Assembly: GCA_036365145.1 (NCBI GenBank)
Contig: JAEOAD010000048.1
Location: 12,596,501-12,660,500, forward strand
DNA from: Orientallactaga sibirica
Taxonomy: Eukaryota; Chordata; Mammalia; Rodentia; Dipodidae
Length of the DNA: 64,000 nt
Reading direction: 5' to 3'
A program made the translations under genes and the position numbers. Each line of letters begins with the position of its first letter. Positions within the stretch are counted from its first letter, which is position 1. The notes below the pieces were generated by a model, which ran no database searches, was not told where the DNA came from, and was given only the letters and a program-made list of their open reading frames with translations. Below, in pieces: positions 42,147 to 50,788 of the stretch.

Positions 42147-42362
42147 GAAGAAAGAGAGAGGGAAAGAGAGAGGGAAAGAGAGAGAGAGAGAGAGAAAGAA
42201 AGAAAGAAAGAGAGAGAGAGAAAGAAAGAAAGAAAGAACGGAAGAAAGAAAGAGAGAAAGAAAGAAAGAAAAAAAAGAGAGAAAGGGAGAGAGGGGAAGG
42301 AAGAAGGAAAGAGAGAGAGGGAGGGAGGAAGGGAAAAAAGAGGGAAAGAAGAAAGAAAGAGA
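42076..42362. repeat. (GAAA)n-rich purine tract, about 290 bp
   Basis: Almost pure purine on + (one C near 42239). Starts with about 20 GAAA units, then mixes GAGA and GGAA. The long frames across it on both strands (145, 153 and 113 codons) are low-complexity artefacts. Confidence 0.96.
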
Positions 42363-42367
42363 AACGA

Positions 42368-42487
42368 AGCCAGATGTGATGGCACACGCCTATAGTCCCA
42401 GCGTTCAGTGGGCTGAGGCAGAAGGGTCTTGAGTTTAAGGGCAGCTAGAGCTACATAGTGACACCTTGTATTAAGTCCTGCCTCGCC
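42368..42487 (+). mobile_element. old B1
   Basis: gccagatgtgatggcacacg ... gctagagctacatagtgac; no internal duplication. Confidence 0.75.
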
Positions 42488-43206
42488 TCTTCCCCTCATC
42501 CCCCCAAAAAGAAAAGGGCAAAATAAATGGCTTTTTTTTTTTAATCCCTCCCATTTCCCCCTATTCTTTCAAGAAGCTGCTATATCTGTTTTGTGTTGTG
42601 AAAGAGGCTGTATGGCATTTGGTCTTCCACAAAGGGGAAATGGAAGCAATTATTTAAAAGTGAAGGAAAACGGTACTGCCTGCTTAGAAAAGAAGACGAC
42701 TGAACTCTTGATAATGGGAAAACACCAGCTACTATGGCAAGGAAAAGTTATTTTGCCAAATTTAGAACCCACTTGAAAATCACGGGCTCTAAGTTTAGAA
42801 CTGATCTAAAAAACTTGAGCTCACATTGCATTTGGCATTGGTTAAAAAAAAAAAATCTAAGCTACTAATTAAAGGGAAAAAAATTACACTCTTAGGAGTT
42901 CTAGAAGCCGTGAATTATTTTCAAACAAATTCCCTATTGGCTCAATGAGAGGCCTGAACTTAGAAATGAAACATTTTTTTCTAATTAATATTTCCTTACA
43001 AAACAATGATTTAAAATGAAAGCAAAAAACATTTTTGCCAAAGTCTTTCAAGAGCTACAGAACTGTGTAATCTTCTTTGGATCAAACTAAACATACCAGG
43101 CATCTGTATAAATTTATGTAGCAAATTTTATAAACTGGATGCCACTGATTATATCTTACTGGTAAACTTCAAGTAATATAAGAGCAATAAAATATGAAAA
43201 TCAATG
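42488..43206. other. unique AT-rich island, about 700 bp
   Basis: No repeat recognised; no credible frame (longest 61 codons). Confidence 0.6.
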
Positions 43207-43430
43207 TCTGGAGAGATAGTTTAGCAGTTAAGGCACTTACAAAGCCTAAGGACCCATGTTTGACTCTCCAGATCCCACATAAGCCAGACACACAAAGGTG
43301 ATGCCAACACAAGGTCTCACATGCACACTAGGTGGTGCAAATGTCTGGAGTTTGATTTCAGTGGCTAAGGCCCTACTGGAACAATTCTCTCTCTAGCGCT
43401 CGCTCTTGCTCTCTCTAAAAAATATATATG
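43207..43430 (+). mobile_element. tSINE, extended subfamily
   Basis: Body caaaggtgatgccaacac, aaggtctcacatgcacacta, ggtggtgcaaatgtctgg: sense form of the extension. Deletion in the head (cacttacaaagcc). Confidence 0.92.
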
Positions 43431-43635
43431 AGGGCTCGACAGATGGCTTAGCAGTTAAGGCACTTGCCTGCAAAGCCAAAGAACCCAGTTTCAATTTTCC
43501 AGGACCCATATTAGCCAGATACACAAGGGGCACACACATCTGGAGTTTGTTTGCAGTGGCTGGAGGCCCTGGCGTGCTCATCTCTCTCTCTCTCTCTCTC
43601 TACTTATCTATCTCTCTCTACAGTAAATAAATAAT
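43431..43635 (+). mobile_element. tSINE
   Basis: Full-length sense, CT/TCTA end. Confidence 0.93.
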
Positions 43636-43780
43636 TTTTTTTTTCGAGGCAGGGTTTCACTCTAGTCCAGGCTGACCTGGAGTTCACTATGTAGTCTCAG
43701 TGTGGCCTCAAACTCATGGTGATCCTCCTACCTCTGCCTCCCTAGTGCTGGAATTAAAGGCATGCGTCACCACACCCTGC
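43636..43780 (-). mobile_element. B1
   Basis: Full-length antisense. Confidence 0.94.
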
Positions 43781-43794
43781 AAAAATTTTAAAAC

Positions 43795-43935
43795 CAAGCC
43801 AGGGAGGCTAACTTGGGAGGCTGAGGGAGGAGGATTGAGTTTGAGGCTGGTCTGGAGTTACAAAGTAAATTCCAGGTTAGCCTGGGCTACAGAGAGATCC
43901 TGCCTCATTAATTAACTAATTAATTAATTAATATG
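43795..43935 (+). mobile_element. old B1 lacking its start
   Basis: ttgggaggctgagggagg ... agcctgggctacagagag ... (TTAA)n tail. Confidence 0.75.
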
Positions 43936-43964
43936 AGACCCACTTTACACAGAAAAGAATGAAA

Positions 43965-44129
43965 GCCGGGCGTGGTGGCTCACGCCTTTAATCCCAGCAC
44001 TTGGGAGGCAGAGGTAGGAGGATCGCCGAGAGTTCGAGGCCACCCTGAGACTACATAGTTAATTCCAGGTCAGCCTGGGCCAGAGTGAGACCCTACCTTG
44101 AAAAACCAAAAAAAAAAAAAAAAAAAAAA
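43965..44129 (+). mobile_element. young B1 with 12 bp target duplication
   Basis: aaaagaatgaaa at 43953-43964 and 44130-44141; body near-consensus. Confidence 0.96.
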
Positions 44130-44278
44130 AAAAGAATGAAAAAAATAAATGCTTACCAGCATTATTTTACTTTCTAAATTGGATGCTAATATATTCCTAT
44201 CAACATTATTAAGATATGGGCCAAAATTACTAGGTGATAACTATGAAAAAAAGTTTAGGACCAAAAAATTCAAAATAG

Positions 44279-44498
44279 GGCTGGAGAGGTGGCTTAGCAG
44301 TTAAGGTGCTTGCCTGCAAAACCAAAGGATCTCAATTCGACTCCCCAGGACCCATGTAAGCCAGATGCCCAAGGTGGGCACCTATATCTGGAGTTAGTTT
44401 GCAGTGGCTGGAAGCCCGCCCATTCTCTCTCTCTCATTCACTCTGCCTCTTGCCCTCTCTCTAATAAATAAAATAAAATAAAATAAAATAAATAAAGC
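44279..44498 (+). mobile_element. tSINE
   Basis: Full-length with AAATA-type tail; caaaatag on both sides. Confidence 0.94.
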
Positions 44499-44528
44499 CA
44501 AAATAGTAAATCAAGAACTACTAATGAG

Positions 44529-44788
44529 AGCTGGGGAAATGGATTGGCTGTTAAAGGTGCTTGCTTGCAAAACCTGACAGCCTGGGTTTGATTCCCCAGC
44601 ACCCAGGCAGAAAACCACAAAGAGTTTCAAGGCCACCCTGAGACTTCATAGTTAATTCCATGTGTCTCAAGTTGAGACCCTTCGAAAAACCAAAAAACAG
44701 TGGCAAGATGTGTCTCAAGTTGGCTTACAGTGGCAATCTCAATCTCTCTCTCTTTCTGTCCTTGCAAATAAGTAAAAATAAAATATCA
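44529..44788 (+). mobile_element. older tSINE with B1 3' end inside
   Basis: Head and B box 44529-44611, then a B1 3' half (about 44616-44697), then CT stretch and tail. Confidence 0.8.
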
Positions 44789-44957
44789 TGTATTTATTTA
44801 TTTGCGTGTGTGTGTGCACGCACATGCACACTTGCACACTCACGAATGCTTGCACCAGAATGTCTTGTCACTGTAATTGAATCTGATTTATGTGGGTGAC
44901 TGGGAAATTGAACCCTGGCAGGCAGACTTTGCAAACGAGCACCTTTAACCACCTCCC
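44789..44957 (-). mobile_element. diverged tSINE with GT tract
   Basis: GCGTGTGTG and CACACTTGCACAC replace the GA stretch. Older variant like 40495. Confidence 0.8.
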
Positions 44958-44974
44958 CACGCATCCCCCACTTT

Positions 44975-45090
44975 TTCTTTTTTGAAACAAGGTCTTGCGT
45001 TCTAGCCCAGTCTGGCCTGGAATTGCAGCAATCCTCCTGCCTCAGTCTTCCAAGGACTGTGAATACAGGCATGTGTCATTGTGCACAGCA
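44975..45090 (-). mobile_element. old B1
   Basis: Lacks the duplicated segment (ggcctggaattgcagcaatc). Confidence 0.75.
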
Positions 45091-45101
45091 TGACCATGTC
45101 C

Positions 45102-45328
45102 TTTTTTGTTTGTTTGTTTTAATTTGTTTGAGAGCGCAAGAGAGGGGAAGGGGCACATACACACACACACAGAATGGGCACACCAGTGCCTCCAGCCACT
45201 GCAAATGAACTCCAGACACATGTACCACCTTGTGCATCTGGCTTAGGTGGGTCCTGGCGAATCCAACGGGGGTCCTTTGGCTTTGCAGGCAAACAACGCC
45301 TTAACGGCTAAGCCATCTCTGCAGCCCG
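45102..45328 (-). mobile_element. tSINE
   Basis: Full-length with a short CA insert in the GA stretch. Confidence 0.93.
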
Positions 45329-45991
45329 ACAGTGTCCTTTTAAGCATCTGTGTGCTTCACCCCACCCACCCTATCCCACAGCCTTCCCCCACACTACCCC
45401 ACCCAGAACTCCAGTTTGCTCTCTGTAGCATTCCCTGAAGGTCTTGGCAATGGACACGCTGTTCACCGTGCTGTTTGCTACCCTCCTTTCTGCAGGGAAG
45501 GAAGAGATAGTAAGCTTCCTCTGGCTTCGGGAGGCCTCCAGCACCCAGTTACCTAGCCTGTCCTGTCAAACAGGTTCCCCTACTGGCTTTTCTCCTGCTC
45601 TGCAATGCCAAGAGGCAGAAGAGAATCCTTAAGATCTTTCCTACTCCCAGCCTTCCCAGTCTCTGAGCATTCTGACTGCCCAATATGGGGTGGCGCCAGC
45701 ATCCACGCCACTTCCACTGGCAGCTGCTCTCCTCCTCACCCAGCAAACACTGGAGAATTCCATGCCCTCCGCATTCCTCGAGTGACAGGAATTGGCCTGG
45801 ATTGTCAATGTGGAAGGAATGCAGCAAGTTTGCCCCACCCCCGCCCCACCGTCAGTCAATCAAGAAACCAAAGTGGGTTGGGGTCAGGAGCCCTGGAAGG
45901 GCCTACTACCTCTAACAGTGGCCCAATGCACCATTTTGGCCCAGGCTGATGGCTGAGACAACATGGTTGTGTTACAGTGTCAGTCTCAAGC
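45329..45991. other. unique GC-rich island, about 660 bp
   Basis: GC-richest unique stretch. Open frames overlap on both strands (114 codons plus 45605-45949, 92 minus 45549-45827), as expected when stop codons are scarce. No domain recognised. Candidate for regulatory DNA or an exon. Confidence 0.5.
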
Positions 45992-46216
45992 TTTTATTTA
46001 TTTTTTATTTGTTTGAGAGAAAGAGATAAAGAGCGAGAGAGAGAGAGGGAGAGAGAGAGAGAAAATGAATGGATGTGCCAGGGCCTCTAGCTACTTGCAA
46101 ACAAACTCCAGACATGCACCACCTTATGCATCTAGCTTTATATGGGTTCTGGGGAATCAGACCTGGGGCTTAGGCTTTGCAGGCATGTGCCTTAACGGCT
46201 TAGCCATCTCTCCAGC
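45992..46216 (-). mobile_element. tSINE
   Basis: Full-length with long GA stretch. Confidence 0.93.
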
Positions 46217-46231
46217 ACCCCCCACCACCAC

Positions 46232-46397
46232 CTTTTTTTTTTTTTTTTTTTTTTTGGTTTTTCAAGGTAGGGTCTCACCCTAGCTTAGGCTGACCTGGAA
46301 TTCACAATGTAGTCTCAGGGAGGCCTCGAACTCGTGGCCATCCTCCTACCTCTGCCTTTGAGTGCTGGGATTAAAGGCGTGCACCACCAAACTGGCC
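46232..46397 (-). mobile_element. B1
   Basis: Inserted at cagcaccccc, repeated at about 46214 and 46398. Confidence 0.95.
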
Positions 46398-46407
46398 AGC
46401 ACCCCCT

Positions 46408-46470
46408 TTTAAATTTTTTAAATTGTTACTTACTTATTTATTTGAGAGAGAGAAAAAGAGACAGATAGAG
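46408..46470 (-). mobile_element. tSINE tail fragment
   Basis: Only A-rich tail and GA stretch survive. Confidence 0.75.
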
Positions 46471-46747
46471 TCTAGCTTTTAGTGTGGAACCACACAACAT
46501 CCCGGCTTGTCTTAATAACACATTGTGTATCTAGCCTTGTCCCAGCCTCTCCATTTTGAGTCACTATGAGTCTTTGTAGGATGGTAAATATCTCATGGAA
46601 AGAATATTAACAGTCAGGAACCAGTTCTCACACTGCCATGAAGTGCTATGCATGCAACCTGGGCAAAGCACTGGCCCCTGTTAAACCGGAGCACTGGAGT
46701 TGATTATAGTTGCTGTATTCCAAAATTCCATCATCTTCTTTAAACTT
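46471..46747. other. unique sequence
   Basis: Possibly a MIR relic around 46650-46720 (gcaacctgggcaaagcactg); weak. Confidence 0.4.
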
Positions 46748-46906
46748 TTTGTTTTGTTTTATTGTTTTTTGAGGTAGGGTCTCACTCTAGCCCAGGCTGA
46801 CCTGAAATTCACTATATAGTCTCAGGGCGGCCTCGAACTCACGGCGATCTTCCGGTCTCTATCTCCTGAGTGCTGGGATTAAAGGCATATGCCACCATGA
46901 TGGGCT
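46748..46906 (-). mobile_element. B1
   Basis: ctttaaact flanks it on both sides. Confidence 0.94.
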
Positions 46907-46952
46907 CTTTAAACTATGAATGAAATAATAAACAGAAATTAAAAAAAAATTT

Positions 46953-47107
46953 TAGGTTGGGCATGGTGGCACATGCCTTTAATCCCAGCACTCAGGAGAT
47001 AGAGGTAGGAAGATCGCTGTGAGTTCGAGGCTGCCCTGAGACTACATGGTAAATTCCAGGTCAGCCTGGGCTAGAATGAGACCCTATCACGGAAAAAAAA
47101 AAAAAAA
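46953..47107 (+). mobile_element. B1
   Basis: Full-length sense. Confidence 0.94.
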
Positions 47108-47109
47108 TT

Positions 47110-47244
47110 AGCCTCACATGGTGGTACACGCTTTTAATCACAGCACTCCAGAGGCAGAGGTAGGAGGATCACCTTGAGTTCAAGGCCACCCTGAGATTAG
47201 AATGAATTCCAGTTCAGCCTGAGCTAAAGTGAGATCCTACCTAA
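47110..47244 (+). mobile_element. B1 without A tail
   Basis: Ends at gagatcctacctaag and is joined directly to an antisense tSINE. Confidence 0.9.
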
Positions 47245-47411
47245 GAGGGAGAGAGAGGGAATGGGCATACCAGGATCTCCAGCCTCCACAACCAAACTCC
47301 AGACGCATGCACTACCTTGTGCATCTAGCTTATGTGAGTCTTGGGGAATCAAACCTGGGTCCTTTGGCTTTGAAGACAAGCACCTTAACCACTAAGCCAT
47401 CTCCCCATCCC
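47245..47411 (-). mobile_element. tSINE without A-rich tail
   Basis: Starts within the GA stretch; head present. The bare junction with the B1 before it implies a deletion of both tails. Confidence 0.92.
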
Positions 47412-47429
47412 AAGAGCATTTTTTTTTTT

Positions 47430-47492
47430 AATGGTAGAGCACTTGCTTGGCATGTACAAAGCCTTGGATTCCATCTTCAACCCTACACGCCC
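47430..47492 (+). mobile_element. ID-type SINE, 5' truncated
   Basis: tggtagagcacttgcttggc ... ccttggattccatcttc. Confidence 0.7.
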
Positions 47493-47514
47493 CTCTCCCC
47501 CCTCCCAAAAAAAA

Positions 47515-47971
47515 GTGCTATTGTAAGATGGTATTTTCCAAGCAAGCATCCCTACATGACTTCAGTCAACCACTAAAGAATCCTGTTATCACTGAGCTTG
47601 TAGGTTGCATCTGCCTGTGCTTTCCACAGCTGAATTAATTAACTTCATCATACTCCTCATCACCCCACTTCTGTTTTACTGATTGCAGATGTCCTGTTGT
47701 CTTTTTCCCTCTCTGTGAATCTACCTTGACTTAGAAAGTCTCAGAATGTTCCAGGTTATTATTGTTCATAGATCTAGGGAGACCCTGACTCAGAGGAAAG
47801 TGATAATGAGTCAGGGCAGGACAATGGGGCTTCCTGTTCGTATCCTGCTTGTGTCTGCCCCACAGTCTGGTGGCCTTGGAATGGCAGCAGAGCCGTAGGT
47901 TAATACTTTTGTGGGAGCCATCTCCCCAGTGCATCGTAGCACTCCTCTTTTGTGTTATAAAGGAGACTTCA
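47515..47971. other. unique island with AP-1 pair
   Basis: About 450 bp, no repeat. Contains two AP-1 consensus sites. Confidence 0.55.
47786..47813. promoter_or_regulatory. two AP-1/NF-E2-type sites
   Basis: tgactca at 47786-47792 and tgagtca at 47807-47813, start to start 21 bp (two helical turns). A GATA-type tgataa lies at 47801-47806. Motif evidence only. Confidence 0.35.
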
Positions 47972-48155
47972 GGGTGGGGGGGATAGCTTTCAGTAAAGTG
48001 TTTTCTGTGCAAAGATGGGGACCTGATTTCAGGTCCCCAGCACCCTCATAAACATATCTGGGCATGGCAATTTGTCCCATAATCCTAGCGCGGTGGGGTA
48101 GAGATGGGAAGATCCCCGGGGACTTGCTAGCTTGCTAGTCTAGTTCAATTGGGAC
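47972..48155 (+). mobile_element. B3-like SINE
   Basis: gatagctttcagtaaagtg ... aggtccccagcaccctcata ... gatccccggggacttgctag: B2-type head plus the B3 body. Confidence 0.6.
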
Positions 48156-48158
48156 ACA

Positions 48159-48309
48159 GCCAGGCGTGGTGATGCACGCTTTTAATCCCAGCACTCAGGC
48201 GGCAGAGGTAGGAGGATGTCTGTGAGTTTGAGGCCATTCTGAGACTACATAGTGAATTCCAGGTCAGTCTAGGCCAGAGTAAAGCCCTACCAAAAAAAAA
48301 AAAAAAAAG
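48159..48309 (+). mobile_element. B1
   Basis: Full-length sense. Confidence 0.93.
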
Positions 48310-48328
48310 TTTTGTTTTGTTTTTATTA

Positions 48329-48520
48329 GGGCCTGGAGAGATGGCTTAGCAGTTAAGGCCTAGGTTCAATTCCCCAGTACCCACATAAGGCCAGATGCAC
48401 AAAGTGGCACATGTGTCTAGAGTTTGTTTGTAGTGGCAGGAGGCCCTGGTGTGCCCATTCTATCTTTTCTCTCTCTTTCTCTCCTTGCAAATAAATAAAA
48501 AATATATATTTTTAAAGAAT
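48329..48520 (+). mobile_element. tSINE crossed by duplication breakpoint
   Basis: Head has a deletion before the B box. The tandem duplication starts inside its body at 48403. Confidence 0.92.
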
Positions 48521-48546
48521 TTTAAAGAAAAAAGAAAAAAAACAGA

Positions 48547-48689
48547 AAGCCCGGTGTGGTGGCGCACACCTTTAGTTCCAGCACTTGGGAGACAGAGAGG
48601 TAGGAGGATCACCATGAGTTCAAGGTCATTCTGAGACTACATAGTGAATTTCAGATCAGCCTGGGCTAGAGCGAAACCCTACCTCAAAA

Positions 48690-48749
<60 letters not shown>

Positions 48750-48778
48750 AGAAAAAGGGAGGGAGGGAGGGGGGAGGA
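48547..48778 (+). mobile_element. B1 with (GAAA)n/(GGGA)n tail
   Basis: Tail is about 15 GAAA units then GGGAGG. The tail is shorter in copy 2. Confidence 0.93.
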
Positions 48779-48790
48779 AGGACCAACCAA

Positions 48791-48941
48791 ACTGGGCATG
48801 GTGGTGCACATCTTTAGTCCCAGCACTCAGGAGGCAGAGGTAGGAGGATCGCTGTGAGTTCCAGGCCAGCCTGAGACTACATAGTGGATTCCAAGTCAGC
48901 CTGGACTAGAGTGAGACCCTATCTCAAAAAAAAAAAAAAAG
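48791..48941 (+). mobile_element. B1
   Basis: gaccaa...act before, gaccaaact after: target duplication. Confidence 0.94.
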
Positions 48942-49082
48942 ACCAAACTCTTACTGACCCCTAGGAGAGAGTGACCTGACCGTTGGGAGAAGGAGAGTGA
49001 GGAAAATGGTGGCGATCTTGCTTAGGGAACAGGAAACATAGATCCTACTTTGCCCTGAGCTTGATTTGTATTGTTTTTATTG

Positions 49083-49241
49083 TTTGTTGGTTGGTTGGTT
49101 TTTCAAGATAGAGTCTCACTCTAGCCCAGGCTGTTCTGGAATGTACTACATAGTCTCAGCCTGGCCTTTGAACGCAACCAGTCCTCCTACCTCTGCCTCT
49201 CTAGTGCTGGGATCAAAGGTGTACACCACCATACTGGGCTT
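49083..49241 (-). mobile_element. B1
   Basis: Older antisense copy with GGTT tail. Confidence 0.92.
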
Positions 49242-49350
49242 GTCTTATTTTTATATTAACATGTAACAACTGTACATATTTCTGGGGTGCAAGGTGCTAT
49301 TTCAACATACATAGACAGTGTGTATGGATCAAGTAGTAGGGAGCAAAGCC
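49242..49350. mobile_element. possible old L1 fragment
   Basis: taacatgtaacaactgtaca, ttctggggtgcaaggtgct and atacatagacagtgtgtatg follow a known old L1 text. Confidence 0.5.
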
Positions 49351-49862
49351 TGGCTCAGACTCACATCCCTTCATTTCTTCCTCCATTGTTATCAGATTTA
49401 AACATGTGCTCATGGGTCAAGCGGCTCCTGCAGGGCAGGTGGTGGGCTGGGTCTGAGGAACATGTGAGCTCACACAAACTGGAAGGTCACAGGCACAGGA
49501 GTAGGGGCTCAGGTGCTGTGGGCAAGAGGGAGTAGTGTCCCCAGGGCCAAGGTGTGGGCAGAAGGCTTCTCTGGGCAAGACAAGAAGGAGGGGGCAGGTG
49601 CAGGGTCATCGTAAGGGATGGAAGAAGATGGCAAGTCCGAGGGCCTTCCTCTGGCTGGCTGGAGCTTAAAGCAGGGCGGGAAGAGCAACAGAGGCCTGAG
49701 CGGGCGGGGCACGGGGGCTGTGCTAAGGAGTGTGAGCACTTGCTTGGAGGAGCCATGGAGAGATCATGACCATCCCGTCATCCTCCCTTTCTGTAGGAAT
49801 GAATCACTGGGAGGTTTCTAAGGCTGAAGCCCAGGACTATTAGATAATGAGAAACTGATGGA
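49351..49862. other. unique GC-rich stretch (copy 1)
   Basis: About 510 bp. The frames of 70-90 codons on both strands are also present in copy 2, but indels shift some of them, e.g. around 49698. Contains gggcggggc, a GC-box-like sequence. Confidence 0.5.
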
Positions 49863-50025
49863 GGGCTGGGGAGATGGCTGAGCAGGTACAGGCACTTACG
49901 TGCAAAGCCTGCAGGCCTGGGGTTCTATTCCCCAGGAAAGCCAGATGCAGAAAGTGGCGCATGAGTCTGAAGTTCATGGGCAGTGGCGGAGAGCCTCTCT
50001 TTCTCTCAAGGGAGTAAGTAAAAAG
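49863..50025 (+). mobile_element. diverged tSINE
   Basis: Short body and no CT expansion; older variant. Confidence 0.85.
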
Positions 50026-50249
50026 ACCTGATGCAGTACATTAAACAGGGAGCAGTGGCCTCAGAACAGAGGGAAGTGACATAGACGAAAGTGAGACATT
50101 GAAGAGATGAGATAGAGCCCAAAGACTTGGTGTGCTGGCGGAAGGGAGGTGGGAAAGAAGAAGCTGTGATGTGTTCCAATTTCCTGATCAGACATCTGAG
50201 CTGGAGGTGACCTAGAGGAGGCTTGAAGGGTGGGCAAAAGGTGAGCCAA

Positions 50250-50404
50250 GTCGGGTGTGGTGGCACACGCCTTTAATCCCAGCCTTCAAGAGGCAGAGGT
50301 AGGAGGATCGCCAAGTTTGAGGCCAACCTGAGACTACATAGTGAATTCCAGGTCAGCCTGGGCTATAGTGAGTCCCTACCTCGAAAAACAAACCAAAACA
50401 AAAG
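50250..50404 (+). mobile_element. B1
   Basis: Full-length with small deletion (gccaagtttgagg). Confidence 0.94.
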
Positions 50405-50451
50405 GTTCTGATTCTTGTGACTACCTTAATATGGTGCCACACTTCCAAGTC

Positions 50452-50590
50452 CTGGGCTGGCCTCCAAAGGACCCACATGAAGCCAGATGCACAAAGTGGC
50501 ACATGCATCTGGAGTTTGTTTGCAATAGAGCGCCCATTCTCTCTCTCTCTCTCTCCCTCCCTCCCTTCTTGCAAATAATAATAAATAGTA
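50452..50590 (+). mobile_element. tSINE, shortened
   Basis: Head largely missing (gggctggcctccaaaggacc); AAT-type tail. Confidence 0.9.
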
Positions 50591-50608
50591 TTTTTATTTA
50601 AAAAAATA

Positions 50609-50745
50609 ACCAGGCATGGTGGCGCATGCCTTTAATTCCAGCACTCAGGAGGCAGAGGTAGGAGGATGTCTGTGAGTTCCTGGTCAACCTGGACTACAGT
50701 GAGACACTACTTTGAAAAACAAAAAAAAAAAAAAAACAAACAAAA
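50609..50745 (+). mobile_element. B1
   Basis: Lacks aggccaccctgagactacatag-type part; A/CAAA tail. Confidence 0.9.
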
Positions 50746-50788
50746 CAAAAGTTAAAAAAAACAGACCCCATTTTCCTCCATTCTCCAC

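Larger units (their letters stand above)
48403..50788. repeat. second 2.4 kb tandem duplication, copy 1
   Basis: Repeated directly at 50789-53160. Breakpoints share agtgg (48403-48407, 50789-50793 and 53156-53160), a 5 bp microhomology. Copies differ by roughly 20 substitutions plus tract-length changes as seen by eye. Confidence 0.95.

Noticed and set aside
42038..42499. Open frames of 113-153 codons on both strands
   Set aside because: They translate the GAAA-rich purine tract (KERKKERK and SFLSFFLS patterns); no gene.
45470..45515. Splice-acceptor-like ctcctttctgcag
   Set aside because: No matching donor at a sensible distance and no reading frame of protein character follows.
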